The notes: a model not told the origin generated them from the sequence alone. Counted from the first letter of the stretch, positions 17,422-27,370 are shown. The stretch is DNA of 64,000 bases from an uncultured Saprospiraceae bacterium (GCA_938015415.1 CALLPK010000033.1:23640-87639), one strand, 5' to 3'. Made by a program: numbers and translations.

Positions 17422-18762
17422 ATGAAACCATCTATTCCCAAAGGTACCCGCGATTTTTCTCCTGCGCAAGTAATCAAACGCAACTATATTTTCGATACGA
17501 TTCGTCAGGTATTTATCAAGTATGGCTATCAGCCCATTGAAACACCCGCCATGGAAAATCTTTCTACGTTGACCGGTAAGTACGGAGACGAGGGAGATAA
17601 ATTACTTTTTAAAGTGCTGAATAATGGAGAATATTTAAATAAATCGGATGCAACCGCTTTCGCAGAAAAAGACTCGGCTAAATTTACGCAGAGTGTCTCC
17701 AAACGTGGATTGAGGTACGACTTGACCGTCCCTTTTGCACGCTACGTTGTGATGAACCAAAACGATATTAATTTTCCCTTTAAACGTTACCAAATTCAAC
17801 CCGTCTGGCGTGCTGATCGCCCACAAAAAGGGCGCTACCAGGAGTTTTATCAGTGTGATGCAGATGTGGTAGGCTCTGATTCTCTGATGCTGGAAGCGGA
17901 ACTAGCACAGATTTACGATGAGGTTTTTACAAGTTTAGGGGTTAACGTAACCATCAAAATCAATAATCGAAAAGTGCTTTTTGGAATGGCCGAAGCGGCG
18001 GGTGTAGCCGATAAATTTATTGCCATGACCACCGCCATTGACAAACTCGATAAAATCGGAATGGAAGGGGTTACCAAAGAATTGGGTAATCGAGGTATGG
18101 AAGCCGTCGCTATTGAAAAGATTAAAGAGATGCTTTCTATCACCACTTTAGAACCATTAAAAGAATTTTTTAAAAATAGTGAAACGGGACGAAAAGGAAT
18201 TGAAGAACTCGAAGAATTTCACAAATATTTTGATACCAAACCCGCTACGAACCAAGTAGAATTTGATAGTACTCTGGCTCGTGGATTGAGTTACTATACC
18301 GGTTGTATTTTTGAGGTCAAAGCTAACGATGCCATCATGGGCAGTATCGGTGGTGGAGGTCGTTACGATGATTTGACCGGAAATTTTGGACTCAAAGGTG
18401 TTTCTGGGGTTGGTGTCTCTTTTGGAGCTGCAAGGATTTTTGATGTTATGGAAGAACTTGATTTATTTCCAAAGAACATTGAAATCCAACTAAAATGTTT
18501 ATTGGTTGCTTTTGACAAACCTTCTCACGAATATGCCTTTTCTGTTTTAAATAAATTACGCTCAGCAGGTATCTCCGCTGAGCTATATCCAGAACCAACC
18601 AAAATGGGCAAACAAATGAAATACGCAAACGCCAGAGCAGTACCTTTCGTAGTAGTGATTGGTAGTGATGAAATGAATTCTGGAAAATTAGCGCTCAAAA
18701 ATATGGACACTGGAGAACAGGAAAAATATACCCTTACCGAGCTATTAACAAAATTGAAATAA
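17422..18762 (+). CDS. hisS: Histidine--tRNA ligase
   Basis: A class II aminoacyl-tRNA synthetase of 446 residues. Motif 1 starts around the KGTRDFSPAQ segment, motif 2 is in QIQPVWRADRPQKGRYQEFYQCD, the histidine-A region is RGLSYYTGCIFEV, and motif 3 is in GVSFGAARI. The C-terminal anticodon-binding domain occupies about 350-446. It lies between pheS and gatA, giving a run of three translation genes in one direction with 139 and 22 base gaps. Confidence 0.97.
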   Translation: MKPSIPKGTRDFSPAQVIKRNYIFDTIRQVFIKYGYQPIETPAMENLSTLTGKYGDEGDKLLFKVLNNGEYLNKSDATAFAEKDSAKFTQSVSKRGLRYDLTVPFARYVVMNQNDINFPFKRYQIQPVWRADRPQKGRYQEFYQCDADVVGSDSLMLEAELAQIYDEVFTSLGVNVTIKINNRKVLFGMAEAAGVADKFIAMTTAIDKLDKIGMEGVTKELGNRGMEAVAIEKIKEMLSITTLEPLKEFFKNSETGRKGIEELEEFHKYFDTKPATNQVEFDSTLARGLSYYTGCIFEVKANDAIMGSIGGGGRYDDLTGNFGLKGVSGVGVSFGAARIFDVMEELDLFPKNIEIQLKCLLVAFDKPSHEYAFSVLNKLRSAGISAELYPEPTKMGKQMKYANARAVPFVVVIGSDEMNSGKLALKNMDTGEQEKYTLTELLTKLK

Positions 18763-18784
18763 CTTTTTTTGATACTACTACTTC

Positions 18785-20209
18785 ATGGAAAATAAAAATT
18801 TTGTTTATATCCAATCGGAATTAGCCTCCGGAAATCTTACCGCTACCAAATTGGTATCAGATTATCTCAGCGCCATCGAATCAACCAATGGTTTAAATAT
18901 TTATCTGGAGGTTTTCACCGAAGAGGCCATCACACGCGCAAAAGAGCTAGACGAAAAATTTGCTAATGATAACACTTCCGTTGGAAGGCTCTACGGAATG
19001 GTTATTTCTATCAAAGATGTTATTTGTTACAAAGATCATCCCGTTACGGGTGGGTCAAAAATTCTCGCTGGGTTCGAATCTCTGTATACCGCCACGGCAT
19101 TACAGCGGCTTCTGGACGAAGATGTCATCATCATCGGCCGGGTTAACTGTGATGAATTTGCAATGGGTTCAGGGAACGAAAATTCGGCCTATGGCCCCAC
19201 GATTAATGCGTTGGGAGAAAATAGAGTACCCGGTGGATCTTCGGGTGCTTCCGCAGTCTCTGTTCAAGCTAATACTTGCCTGGCGTCTCTGGGTAGTGAT
19301 ACGGGAGGTTCGGTACGACAACCCGCCGCATTTTGTGGATTGGTTGGTTTAAAGCCTACTTACGGACGAATATCCCGTTATGGTTTGTTGGCCTATGCTT
19401 CTTCCTTTGATCAAATTGGAACCATCACTAATAACGTAGCCGATGCAGCCCTTCTGTTAGAAATAATGGCCGGACCGGATGCTTACGATAGTACCGCTTC
19501 AACTAAACCCGTTGAAGCGTATAGCTCTTTAAATTCGAAAACCAGTCTGAAAAAGATCGCTTACTTTAAATCTGCACTCGATCACCCTTCTATGGATCCA
19601 GAAATTCGGACCGCAAGTCTTGAATTTCTGGAAAAATTAAAAAAAGATGGACACGAAGTGGTTGACCTGGATTTTGACTTGCTGGATTATTTAATTCCAG
19701 CTTATTATGTGCTCACGACAGCAGAAGCGTCTACCAATTTATCCCGTTACGATGGGGTTCGTTATGGGTACCGAAGCACAGAGGTTAACGATCTGCAGGA
19801 AACCTACAAAAAGTCGCGAACTGAAGGCTTTGGTACGGAAGTAAAACGCAGAATATTGTTGGGAACGTTTGTGCTAAGCTCAGGTTATTATGATGCTTAC
19901 TATGGAAAAGCACAAAAGGTTCGTCGGCTAATTACCGAGCAAACCAAAGAAATTTTTCAGTCGTATGACTACCTGGTGATGCCCGTTACTCCCTCCGTTG
20001 CGTGGAAGATTGGTGATAAATCAACCGATCCGGTCGCTGCTTATCTAGCGGATATTTATACGGTACAAGCCAACATGACGGGCATTCCAGCAATTGCCAT
20101 TCCCTTGGGAAAAAACAAAGAGAATATGCCTTTTGGTATTCAGATAATGTCCGATCGACATACCGAACTAGATTTATTGAATTTTGCTAAAACAATTGAA
20201 AATCAATAA
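18785..20209 (+). CDS. gatA: Glutamyl-tRNA(Gln)/aspartyl-tRNA(Asn) amidotransferase subunit A
   Basis: The amidase subunit of GatCAB, which converts misacylated Glu-tRNA(Gln) or Asp-tRNA(Asn) to the correct amide. 474 residues with the Ser-cisSer-Lys triad of the amidase signature family: the lysine in ISIKDV, the cis-serine in PGGSSGASA, and the nucleophilic serine in GSDTGGSVRQPAAFCG. The asparaginase-like ammonia channel residues lie in the same core. It follows hisS by 22 bases, so it is probably co-transcribed. gatB and gatC are elsewhere. Confidence 0.95.
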   Translation: MENKNFVYIQSELASGNLTATKLVSDYLSAIESTNGLNIYLEVFTEEAITRAKELDEKFANDNTSVGRLYGMVISIKDVICYKDHPVTGGSKILAGFESLYTATALQRLLDEDVIIIGRVNCDEFAMGSGNENSAYGPTINALGENRVPGGSSGASAVSVQANTCLASLGSDTGGSVRQPAAFCGLVGLKPTYGRISRYGLLAYASSFDQIGTITNNVADAALLLEIMAGPDAYDSTASTKPVEAYSSLNSKTSLKKIAYFKSALDHPSMDPEIRTASLEFLEKLKKDGHEVVDLDFDLLDYLIPAYYVLTTAEASTNLSRYDGVRYGYRSTEVNDLQETYKKSRTEGFGTEVKRRILLGTFVLSSGYYDAYYGKAQKVRRLITEQTKEIFQSYDYLVMPVTPSVAWKIGDKSTDPVAAYLADIYTVQANMTGIPAIAIPLGKNKENMPFGIQIMSDRHTELDLLNFAKTIENQ

Positions 20210-20367
20210 TTTATATATTCTAAAAAATAATTGTGTCTTAATTACCCGTTTTCGGTATTGTTCCTTTTCTAAATGCTTCTTAATTTTGTATTTTATTTAA
20301 TCTAATCCAAACACGGTCTTCTCCCGCGTTCCAAAATCAACACAAATTTCGTACTTTGCCTAGTTAT

Positions 20368-20388
20368 TTGATTTTATAATAAAATCAA
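20368..20388. repeat. Short perfect palindrome upstream of the first lytic transglycosylase gene
   Basis: Arms TTGATTTTAT and ATAAAATCAA (20368-20377, 20379-20388) flank one base. The palindrome lies about 100 bases upstream of the start at 20486, in an otherwise plain AT-rich spacer (20210-20485). It could be an operator; no regulator is identified. Confidence 0.4.
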
Positions 20389-20485
20389 CTATAAGAAACT
20401 GTTAGAGAGAATCTTTATTTAGAAGTTGTTATCAGTCCTAATGTTTTTAGCTTTTGCTAATCATTTTGGACCAAATTTTAATCCC

Positions 20486-21388
20486 ATGACTTACAAGACA
20501 ATTTTAAAAATTTCTCTGCTAGCTGTTTTTTGTTTTTTCTCTACAGAGGAAACGCTGGCAAAAGAAAATTCTTCGTTTAGATCGAAGAAGGAAATCAAGG
20601 AAAATCTGACTGTCGGAATCCATGATATGTTTGAGGTACGTATAAATAAAAACGTCAAGAAATATATCAATAGCTATCTGATACGGGGAAAATCCAGTAC
20701 TCAGCGAATTATTGGTAATGCCACGATCTATTTTCCAATTTTTGAAGAATATCTGACGGCCCATAATTTACCGAATGAACTAAAATATCTTTCGGTTATT
20801 GAGTCGCATCTTAATCCCAATGCAATCTCTCCCAGTGGTGCGGTGGGTCTTTGGCAATTTATGGCTCCAACTGCCCGCAAAATGGGACTGGTTATCGACG
20901 ATTACGTAGATGAACGCAAAGACATCTATCGTTCTACCGACGCAGCACTCCAATATTTACAGGAATTACACGCTCGCTATCAGGACTGGGGACTGGCCAT
21001 TGCTGCTTATAACTGTGGCCCGGGTCGGGTGGACAAAGAATTACGTAGCACCAACGGTTCTTCTTTCTGGGATATTCGTTCCGCACTGCCAAAGGAAACG
21101 CAGCACTACCTTGATCGTTTTATCGCAGTTAATTACGCTATGAAAAATTATCAATTCTATAATCTTCGTCCCAGATATCCTGATTATACCTTACAAATGA
21201 CGCAAGTACAAAAAATTCATACCCGATTTTCTTTTACTAAAATTGCAGAACTAACTGGCTTGAGTAAAAGTACTATTATTCAACTCAATCCTTCTTACCG
21301 TAAAGAAATCATCCCGCCTAACCACAGTGGCTATTATCTGGTTTTACCCGTGATTGGTGTGAAAGAAAACTGGCAAGAAGAACTGTAA
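20486..21388 (+). CDS. Lytic transglycosylase (SLT domain), MltD-like, short form
   Basis: Cleaves peptidoglycan glycan strands to 1,6-anhydromuramyl ends. 300 residues from ATG 20486, which gives a signal peptide ending ETLAKEN; the open frame extends to a TTG at 20426. The SLT domain spans about 90-230, with catalytic glutamate in VIESHLNP, then SGAVGLWQFMAPTARKMGL and AAYNCGPGRV. A C-terminal LysM-like segment (KIAELTGLSKSTIIQLNPSY) follows. The next gene is a longer paralog with the same architecture. A hairpin follows the stop. Confidence 0.9.
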   Translation: MTYKTILKISLLAVFCFFSTEETLAKENSSFRSKKEIKENLTVGIHDMFEVRINKNVKKYINSYLIRGKSSTQRIIGNATIYFPIFEEYLTAHNLPNELKYLSVIESHLNPNAISPSGAVGLWQFMAPTARKMGLVIDDYVDERKDIYRSTDAALQYLQELHARYQDWGLAIAAYNCGPGRVDKELRSTNGSSFWDIRSALPKETQHYLDRFIAVNYAMKNYQFYNLRPRYPDYTLQMTQVQKIHTRFSFTKIAELTGLSKSTIIQLNPSYRKEIIPPNHSGYYLVLPVIGVKENWQEEL

Positions 21389-21399
21389 AGCATTACTCA

Positions 21400-21456
21400 A
21401 AGTAGGTACATGACCGATTATATATTAGGATAATCCCAACATGTACCACTTTTTTC
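21400..21456 (+). terminator. Probable terminator of the first lytic transglycosylase gene
   Basis: Arms 21400-21412 and 21440-21451 pair along 12 bp with one bulged base and enclose a 27-base loop. The right arm runs into a T tract at 21450-21456. Confidence 0.5.
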
Positions 21457-21636
21457 CGTAGAATACGGTACAGAAGTTGTTCAAAACTTCATAATTCTCT
21501 AATAAAACGTTAAATAAGGTGATCTGCTAATTGTTGATCAAGTTTACTTTCGTTTTTTAGAATCATAACTGTATTATTGTAGTCGGTTATCTACTCCAGT
21601 ATCAGGGGTGAAGACTTCAAATATTCCTATTATCTT

Positions 21637-23130
21637 ATGAGACATTATTCCTACAGTCTATTTTTGGTAATTATTTTGACACTGAATTATAGCTTTTTAA
21701 AAGGTCAAAACGCTGTCCAGTCGTCGTATAGTTACAATACAATTATTCCTACTTTTACGGATAGCGAAATACGCGATCGCCTGAGTCGACTAACAAGCGC
21801 TGTTGCTCCACCACGATTTACTCCCGCCGTCAAGAGCTATATTAATACCTATACAGTCAAAAAAAGACAGCATACCGAAGCGATGCTCGGGCGGATCAGT
21901 ATTTATTTTCCGATGTTTGAAAAATATCTTTCTGAACAGAATTTGCCCGTTGATCTAAAATATCTTTCCATTGTGGAATCTGCCTTAAACCCTAAAGCGG
22001 TTTCCCGTAGTGGCGCGGTAGGACTCTGGCAATTTATGCCTCCCACCGGCAAAGAAAATGGTCTAAAGATCAACAGTACGGTCGATGAACGCCGGGATCC
22101 GCACAAGTCTACCCTAGCAGCTGCCCAGTATTTAAAGAAACAATATAGACGTTACAATAATTGGGAACTAGCGTTAGCCGCTTATAACGGTGGGCCCGGA
22201 CGGGTTAACCGGGCGATCAAGCGTGGACGTAGTAAGAACTTCTGGCGAATTAAGCGGTACTTGCCGAAAGAAACCCAAAATTATGTTCCTGCCTTTATTG
22301 CTGCCACCTACGTCGTGAATTACTATCCGGAGCACAACCTCGTCCCAATCTATCCGGAAATTGATTTGCAGATGACTGAGTTAATTAAAATTTATAAAAA
22401 AATCAGTTTTTACGAAATTGAGCAAATGACAGGTGTTCCTATGCACCTTGTCGAACAACTTAATCCTTCTTACAAAAAGAAATATATTCCTGGTAGCAGT
22501 CAAGGAAGTAATCTGGTACTTCCTAATCAGTATATGGGCAATTTGCTGAGTCACCTCGGTCGGCCAGATTCGGAAGTAAGACGAATTAATATTAAGCCAA
22601 TTCCAGCACCAGTAATGGTTGATTATAGTGAAAATAAAAATACTACCGTTCATACGGTCTTCTCGGGTGAAACTTACGAAAGTATAGCTGCTTATTACGG
22701 AGTAACAACTGCGGATTTAAAAATGTGGAACCAACGCTTCGGTTATACCTTAAAGCCGGGTCGCGAACTTCAGGTTTACACGCCCAAAATAGTTAGTAGT
22801 CCTAAATTTAATAAACTGACTCCCATTGAAACCCTTAGTATTAGTCTGGTAACTTCTAAAAAACCAAACACTGTAGTAAAGTCTAAAAAGCCAGCTAACC
22901 GAACTATCAAAAAGGAAAAAAAGGCACTTCCACAACTTAAATACCTGCCTGCCAAATCTGTATTACGAGATAATGAATATCTGTACTATTTGATCGGGAA
23001 GGATGAAACCTTACATGAAATTGCGGAAAAATTTAACGGAGTATCTATGAGTGATATCCTTGTTCTAAATAATGTTAATGACCCTTATGAGCTAAAAGCT
23101 GGTAAGAAAATAAAGGTTAAAAGAAAATAA
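21637..23130 (+). CDS. Lytic transglycosylase with C-terminal LysM repeats, MltD-like
   Basis: A 497-residue exported muramidase-type enzyme. After a signal peptide (about 1-23) the SLT domain holds the catalytic glutamate in IVESALNPK, SGAVGLWQFMPPTGKENGL and AAYNGGPGRVNRAI. A LysM-like segment (EIEQMTGVPMHLVEQLNPSY) is followed by two clear LysM domains. The first begins HTVFSGETYESIAAYYGV near residue 338 and the second YLIGKDETLHEIAEKFNG near residue 448. A lysine-rich linker separates the two. It is a tandem paralog of the preceding gene; the extra LysM domains should strengthen cell-wall binding. Confidence 0.93.
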   Translation: MRHYSYSLFLVIILTLNYSFLKGQNAVQSSYSYNTIIPTFTDSEIRDRLSRLTSAVAPPRFTPAVKSYINTYTVKKRQHTEAMLGRISIYFPMFEKYLSEQNLPVDLKYLSIVESALNPKAVSRSGAVGLWQFMPPTGKENGLKINSTVDERRDPHKSTLAAAQYLKKQYRRYNNWELALAAYNGGPGRVNRAIKRGRSKNFWRIKRYLPKETQNYVPAFIAATYVVNYYPEHNLVPIYPEIDLQMTELIKIYKKISFYEIEQMTGVPMHLVEQLNPSYKKKYIPGSSQGSNLVLPNQYMGNLLSHLGRPDSEVRRINIKPIPAPVMVDYSENKNTTVHTVFSGETYESIAAYYGVTTADLKMWNQRFGYTLKPGRELQVYTPKIVSSPKFNKLTPIETLSISLVTSKKPNTVVKSKKPANRTIKKEKKALPQLKYLPAKSVLRDNEYLYYLIGKDETLHEIAEKFNGVSMSDILVLNNVNDPYELKAGKKIKVKRK

Positions 23131-23150
23131 GACATAAGTATGTCAAAAAA

Positions 23151-23189
23151 AAAAGGTCGGGAGCAGCAATTGCTTCCGGCCTTTTCTAA
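23151..23189 (+). terminator. Terminator after the LysM lytic transglycosylase gene
   Basis: A 15-bp stem with two G-U pairs (arms 23151-23165 and 23171-23185), a 5-base loop and a following T-rich stretch. The opposite strand also ends in a U-rich run, so it may serve the convergent hsp20 gene too. Confidence 0.75.
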
Positions 23190-23253
23190 TTTAGGGAAAT
23201 TATTCAAGAACTCCCTTTAATCATCTCATAAGAGAATCAGTAACTTTCGGGGG

Positions 23254-23688
23254 TTAGCTGATTACTATCTCCCGATTCGTTTCTTTCTCCTCCTCTACTA
23301 CTTTTGGTAGTACGATGTTTAAAATTCCGTTCGCAAAATTTGCCTTGATATTTTCAGCATCCACCGTATCGTTTAATTGAAACCGGCGCTCAAAATTGCT
23401 GAAATTAAATTCCCGGCGGGTGTAGTGCTCTTTCGTCTCTTCGCTCTTCTCTTCTTTCGTCGCACTGATTACTAAGGCCTCTTTTTCGACCTTCAGAGTG
23501 ATGTCTTCCTTTTTTAAACCTGGTACTGCGACTTCCAAAATAAATGCTTCACTTGTCTCGGATACATTAACCGCTGGCTTCTGATTTACAAAGGTATTAT
23601 TCTTCGCTACTTCATTAAAAAAAGCATCAAAATGAGCAGGAAAAAAAGCATTTCTTCTACGTGGATTTACTTTTGCTAAATAAGTCAT
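23254..23688 (-). CDS. Small heat shock protein, Hsp20/alpha-crystallin family
   Basis: A 144-residue ATP-independent chaperone that holds unfolding proteins. The alpha-crystallin domain runs from about residue 38 to 135 and contains FILEVAVPGLKKEDI and the A-x-x-x-n-G-(I/V)-L motif as FANGILNIVLPK. A short C-terminal extension includes the I-x-(I/V) type anchor REIVIS. It is monocistronic and divergent from recA. No TAnnTTTG element is seen upstream, which would fit an alternative or heat-responsive promoter. Confidence 0.93.
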   Translation of the reverse strand: MTYLAKVNPRRRNAFFPAHFDAFFNEVAKNNTFVNQKPAVNVSETSEAFILEVAVPGLKKEDITLKVEKEALVISATKEEKSEETKEHYTRREFNFSNFERRFQLNDTVDAENIKANFANGILNIVLPKVVEEEKETNREIVIS

Positions 23689-24127
23689 GATATAATTTTT
23701 TTGTTTTTAAAATAAATTTGCGATCGCTCGCTATTACACTTATTCCTACATCAAGGGCTATACCAACCTGATTTTTAGGTCATATCTTCTGAAATCTGCA
23801 AAAAAAAGATGACAAAAAGGCATTTTTATTAAAAAAAAGGTGCCATTTTGGCTAAAAACGTAATTATTTAGACTTATTGTTATTTTTTTGTTTACAATTT
23901 AAACATAAATCATTATTTTGATTTTATATTATTGTGTATCTAACTAAATATAGGACAAACGAAAAAAATATAATGATTTTGTTGAAAAAAAGTTTGCACA
24001 TCAAAACAATTCGTTTATATTTGCATCAGAAACAACATTGTTTGTTGAATTAAATTAAAAATTTGTACAACACCTAATCCACCTTTAATCCTGTTGTACT
24101 TTATCTTAACACTTAAAATATTTTATA
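23689..24127. other. Noncoding spacer between divergent hsp20 and recA
   Basis: This 439-base AT-rich gap contains no credible reading frame. It holds the recA promoter (23993-24023) and a leader of about 100 bases before recA. A GCGATCGC palindrome is at about 23720. No LexA-like palindrome was recognised by eye. The remainder shows nothing I can interpret. Confidence 0.6.
23993..24023 (+). promoter_or_regulatory. Promoter of recA
   Basis: TTTG at 23993-23996, a 19-base spacer and TATATTTG at 24016-24023 make an exact Bacteroidota primary-sigma promoter. Transcription would start near 24030, giving an untranslated leader of about 100 bases. Confidence 0.8.
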
Positions 24128-25240
24128 ATGTCTAAAGAAAACGACGCTAAGAAAAAAGCTTTAGAGATGACGTTAAGTCGTCTGGAAAAAACTTACGGAA
24201 AAGGAATTGTCATGAAACTTGGCGAAAAGCAAGTAGTAGAAATCGATACGATTCCTACTGGTTCACTTAGTCTTGATCTGGCACTGGGAGTTAATGGATT
24301 ACCAAAAGGCCGGGTAGTTGAAATTTACGGACCAGAATCTTCTGGTAAAACAACCTTAGCAATTCACGCCATCGCAGAATGTCAGAAGCAAGGCGGTATC
24401 GCTGCCTTCATTGATGCAGAGCACGCTTTTGATCGCTTCTACGCACAAGCGCTGGGCGTGGATACCGAAAACCTGCTGATCTCTCAGCCGGACAACGGTG
24501 AGCAGGCGCTGGAAATAGCCGAAAATTTGATCCGTAGTGGTGCCATAGATATGCTGGTAATAGATTCTGTTGCTGCTTTAGTACCACGAAGTGAGATTGA
24601 AGGAGAAATGGGTGACTCTAAAATGGGTCTACAGGCACGATTGATGTCTCAGGCGATGCGTAAATTAACGGGTATCATTGGTAACACCGGTTGTTGCTGT
24701 ATCTTTATCAATCAACTAAGAGAGAAAATCGGTGTAATGTTTGGTAACCCTGAAACCACTACGGGTGGTAATGCCCTGAAATTTTACGCTTCTGTTCGAT
24801 TAGATATTCGTAAATCCGGTTCTGCCATTAAAGACAAAGAAGGAAACGTAGTAGGTAATCACGTGAAAGTAAAAGTGGTGAAAAACAAATTGGCGCCACC
24901 GTTTAGAATTGCTTTGTTTGATATCACATATGGTGAAGGTATTTCCAAAACAGGTGAAATCGTAGATATGGGAGTAGATCAGGATATCATTGAAAAGAGT
25001 GGTTCTTGGTATAGCTACCAGGGCAGTAAGATCGCACAGGGTCGCGAATCAGCTAAGCTTTTCTTAAAGGATAATCCGGAGATTGCTTTGGAGATCGAAG
25101 AAAAAATTAAAGCAAAAGTTGCGGGTGGTGACGACTACTTAGAGCCAGAAGAGGAAGACGCGCCAGTAGCTGCAACTACTAAGAAGAAAACAAAAGCGGA
25201 GAAAGCAGCAGAAGCAGAAGCTGCGGCGGAAGACAACTAG
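24128..25240 (+). CDS. recA: Recombinase RecA
   Basis: Forms filaments on single-stranded DNA for strand exchange, and activates LexA-type repressors where these exist. 370 residues. Walker [10 protein letters not shown] is near 64-72 and the ATP-sensing glutamate is in the following core. The L2 DNA-binding loop [20 protein letters not shown] is intact. The acidic, alanine-rich C-terminal tail (after about 335) is typical. It is monocistronic, with its own promoter and terminator. Confidence 0.98.
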   Translation: MSKENDAKKKALEMTLSRLEKTYGKGIVMKLGEKQVVEIDTIPTGSLSLDLALGVNGLPKGRVVEIYGPESSGKTTLAIHAIAECQKQGGIAAFIDAEHAFDRFYAQALGVDTENLLISQPDNGEQALEIAENLIRSGAIDMLVIDSVAALVPRSEIEGEMGDSKMGLQARLMSQAMRKLTGIIGNTGCCCIFINQLREKIGVMFGNPETTTGGNALKFYASVRLDIRKSGSAIKDKEGNVVGNHVKVKVVKNKLAPPFRIALFDITYGEGISKTGEIVDMGVDQDIIEKSGSWYSYQGSKIAQGRESAKLFLKDNPEIALEIEEKIKAKVAGGDDYLEPEEEDAPVAATTKKKTKAEKAAEAEAAAEDN

Positions 25241-25280
25241 TCTTTCTCCTTATAAGATAGTTATTTGTTTCAAAATAGGA

Positions 25281-25315
25281 AGCGGGTCGAACTTTTGGTT
25301 TGATCTGCTTTTTTT
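25281..25315 (+). terminator. Terminator of recA
   Basis: A 12-bp stem with three G-U pairs (25281-25292 with 25298-25309), a 5-base loop and a T7 run. It lies between recA and the convergent gldD gene. Confidence 0.75.
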
Positions 25316-25922
25316 ATTTTTTCCATTCAAAGGAAGAGATCATTTTTTCTATGTCCTCCTGAATAAAGGCCAGTACTGGTGCCAAGGAATCCGGCCGTGG
25401 ACGGGATTGAAAATATAATGCCCCGTTTAAATAATTTTTGGTAGTATCTGTAAGAAAAAAAGACAGTGGTGTAGCGGTAGGTCCTTTATAGCGAAAAATA
25501 AACCCTCCTATTTCTTGATTATTTTTAATAGGAATCTCATCAATAGCATTGGCTTTGACGATATGCTTATTAGCCATTTTGTAAGTATCATCCCTGAGCC
25601 TTTCAAAAGTATTATTCTGATCAATAGGATAATAGGTACAATAAAGTCTTGCATTGAAATCCGGATAGTTCAAATCAAACCAACAGGGATGAGCTGGTTT
25701 TTCATTAAAAAACAAAGTATCCTGCTGGACCTTGGCATAGGTCGGATAGGTAAAAGAAAAGTCACAGTAGGATTCGTCAAATTGCTGATATCCTCTTTCC
25801 GGATACATAACTCTAGGAAAAGCACGAGGCTTTGGAGTAAAAAAAGTTGTATCCTGACAACTCCAACAGCTGATAAAACATACCAACAAAAAAGGTAACA
25901 CACGATAACTAGATTGATTCAT
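25314..25922 (-). CDS. gldD: Gliding motility lipoprotein GldD
   Basis: GldD is required for gliding motility and type IX secretion-related function in Flavobacterium-type bacteria; its biochemical role is unknown. From ATG 25922 the protein has 202 residues and starts with a lipoprotein signal, with cysteines C19 and C22 as candidate lipid sites. It continues with the family-typical FTPKPRAFPRVMYPE segment, then PxHPCWFDLNYPDFNARLYCTY. The frame is open upstream to 26018 but that part overlaps gldE and is not GldD-like. It overlaps the 3' end of gldE by 14 bases, the classical gldE-gldD order. Confidence 0.9.
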   Translation of the reverse strand: MNQSSYRVLPFLLVCFISCWSCQDTTFFTPKPRAFPRVMYPERGYQQFDESYCDFSFTYPTYAKVQQDTLFFNEKPAHPCWFDLNYPDFNARLYCTYYPIDQNNTFERLRDDTYKMANKHIVKANAIDEIPIKNNQEIGGFIFRYKGPTATPLSFFLTDTTKNYLNGALYFQSRPRPDSLAPVLAFIQEDIEKMISSFEWKK

Positions 25923-27345
25923 TACGGTAATTTTTTTTCTTGCTTTTGGGTAGTGTAATTTTAATTTGTTCGATTCTTCGTTTATTAACAGCCATGACTT
26001 CCAACCGATATTCTCCACTATACACTACCCGCCCTTTTTTAGGAATAAATCCGATAATCTCCAATAGTAAACCCGCCAGAGAATCTGCATCCCCTTTGTC
26101 ATCATCAAAAATTCCGGTATCAATACCTACTACTCGACAAACATCGTTGAGTAATGTTTTGCCTTCGAAAGCAAAATTTAAATCGTCGATTTTCTTAAAT
26201 TCCACCTCAATCGTATCATCAAATTCATCCTTGATTTCTCCGATCACCTCTTCCATAATATCTTCCAACGTTACGATACCAGAACTACCTCCGTATTCAT
26301 CTACCACGATAGCCATATGTTGTCGCTTGCTTTGAAACTCCTTTAACAGGTCACTAATTTTTTTGGCTTCCGGTACGTAGTGTACTTCCGGTCGAATATA
26401 GCCTTGCCACTCAAAATCATCTGCCTCATTTAAAAATTTTAGTAAATCTTTTACGTATAAAATGCCGGTAATATTATCAAAATCCTCGTCAAAGACCGGG
26501 ATCCGTGAATAGCCGGACTCCTTGATTTGTTTGATCAATTCGACGAAAGTCGTTTTAAAATCCACTGCTACCACATCTACACGAGAACACATGATTTGCT
26601 TAACAGATACTTCACCAAATTTTACAATTCCTTTAAGAATATCGATTTCCTGTTGCTCGTCTTTGACGGTCAGTTCAATCGCCTGATCAATATCTTCTTT
26701 GCTCGTGCTACTGGCTCCAGTATGGCTGGCAAGCTTTTTTTCAATAATTTTAGTTCCTGAAACGAGTAAATTGCTTAAGGGTTTAAAGATCGTAGACAGC
26801 AACATCAACGGTCTGGCCATGAATCGTGCTATTTTCATGTTGTTGAGTTTCGCGTAGACTTTGGGAGCTACCTCACCAAATAAAACCAACAAAAATGTAA
26901 CACCAATAACGGTAGTCCCAAAATGTGAATACTCCCCCAGTTGTTTTCTCGTTATCCCAAATAGAAGCCATTGATCCGGCACCCCCCTCATCATATCTAC
27001 AAAATGAGCTACAGGCAAGGCCATTCGGAAAATATAATCCGAAAGAATAACGATCCCTATATTGATAAAATTATTACTGATAAGAATGGTAGCCAGCAGG
27101 CGACGAGGAAAATCTTTGAGTGCCAAAATATTCTGAGAAGAAAGCTGGTTTTCCTGTTCTAGTTTTTGAAAATCACTGGCTGTTAAGGAAAAAAAAGCCA
27201 CTTCCGAGCTAGAAATCAAGGCAGAACAAACTAATAACAAGGCGACAATCACAATACCCAAAAGAAGACCTCCCCATGAAATGGCTATTCCCGGAAATAT
27301 CCAGAACAAAAGGCTAAACGATAAATGATCCGACGCTATGTCCAA
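25909..27345 (-). CDS. gldE: GldE-type CNNM/CorC-family membrane protein
   Basis: 478 residues. An N-terminal CNNM (DUF21) membrane domain (about 1-190) begins with a hydrophobic segment and contains SSSEVAFFSL. A pair of CBS domains (about 215-335) includes the MCSRVDVVAVD and GYSRIPVFDED motifs, and a C-terminal CorC/HlyC domain (about 355-440) follows. Relatives move Mg2+ or other divalent ions. In Flavobacterium, GldE lies next to GldD and supports gliding. The position between ssb and gldD supports the gldE assignment. Confidence 0.9.
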   Translation of the reverse strand: MDIASDHLSFSLLFWIFPGIAISWGGLLLGIVIVALLLVCSALISSSEVAFFSLTASDFQKLEQENQLSSQNILALKDFPRRLLATILISNNFINIGIVILSDYIFRMALPVAHFVDMMRGVPDQWLLFGITRKQLGEYSHFGTTVIGVTFLLVLFGEVAPKVYAKLNNMKIARFMARPLMLLSTIFKPLSNLLVSGTKIIEKKLASHTGASSTSKEDIDQAIELTVKDEQQEIDILKGIVKFGEVSVKQIMCSRVDVVAVDFKTTFVELIKQIKESGYSRIPVFDEDFDNITGILYVKDLLKFLNEADDFEWQGYIRPEVHYVPEAKKISDLLKEFQSKRQHMAIVVDEYGGSSGIVTLEDIMEEVIGEIKDEFDDTIEVEFKKIDDLNFAFEGKTLLNDVCRVVGIDTGIFDDDKGDADSLAGLLLEIIGFIPKKGRVVYSGEYRLEVMAVNKRRIEQIKITLPKSKKKNYRNESI

Positions 27346-27370
27346 TGTTTAGTTTGTTAGTCAATAAAAT

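Noticed and set aside
19070-19082. GGTTCGAATC resembling a tRNA T-arm
   Set aside because: It lies inside the conserved gatA coding sequence and no cloverleaf can be formed around it.
20421-20430. GAAGTTGTT recurring near 4720, 10353, 20423 and 21473 as a possible dispersed repeat
   Set aside because: The shared stretch is 8-9 bases of ordinary AT-rich composition and its flanks do not align.
24855-24870. CACGTGAAA inside recA, resembling half of classical parS
   Set aside because: Only the centre and three bases on one side match; the other half-site does not, and it lies 29 kb from the DnaA boxes.
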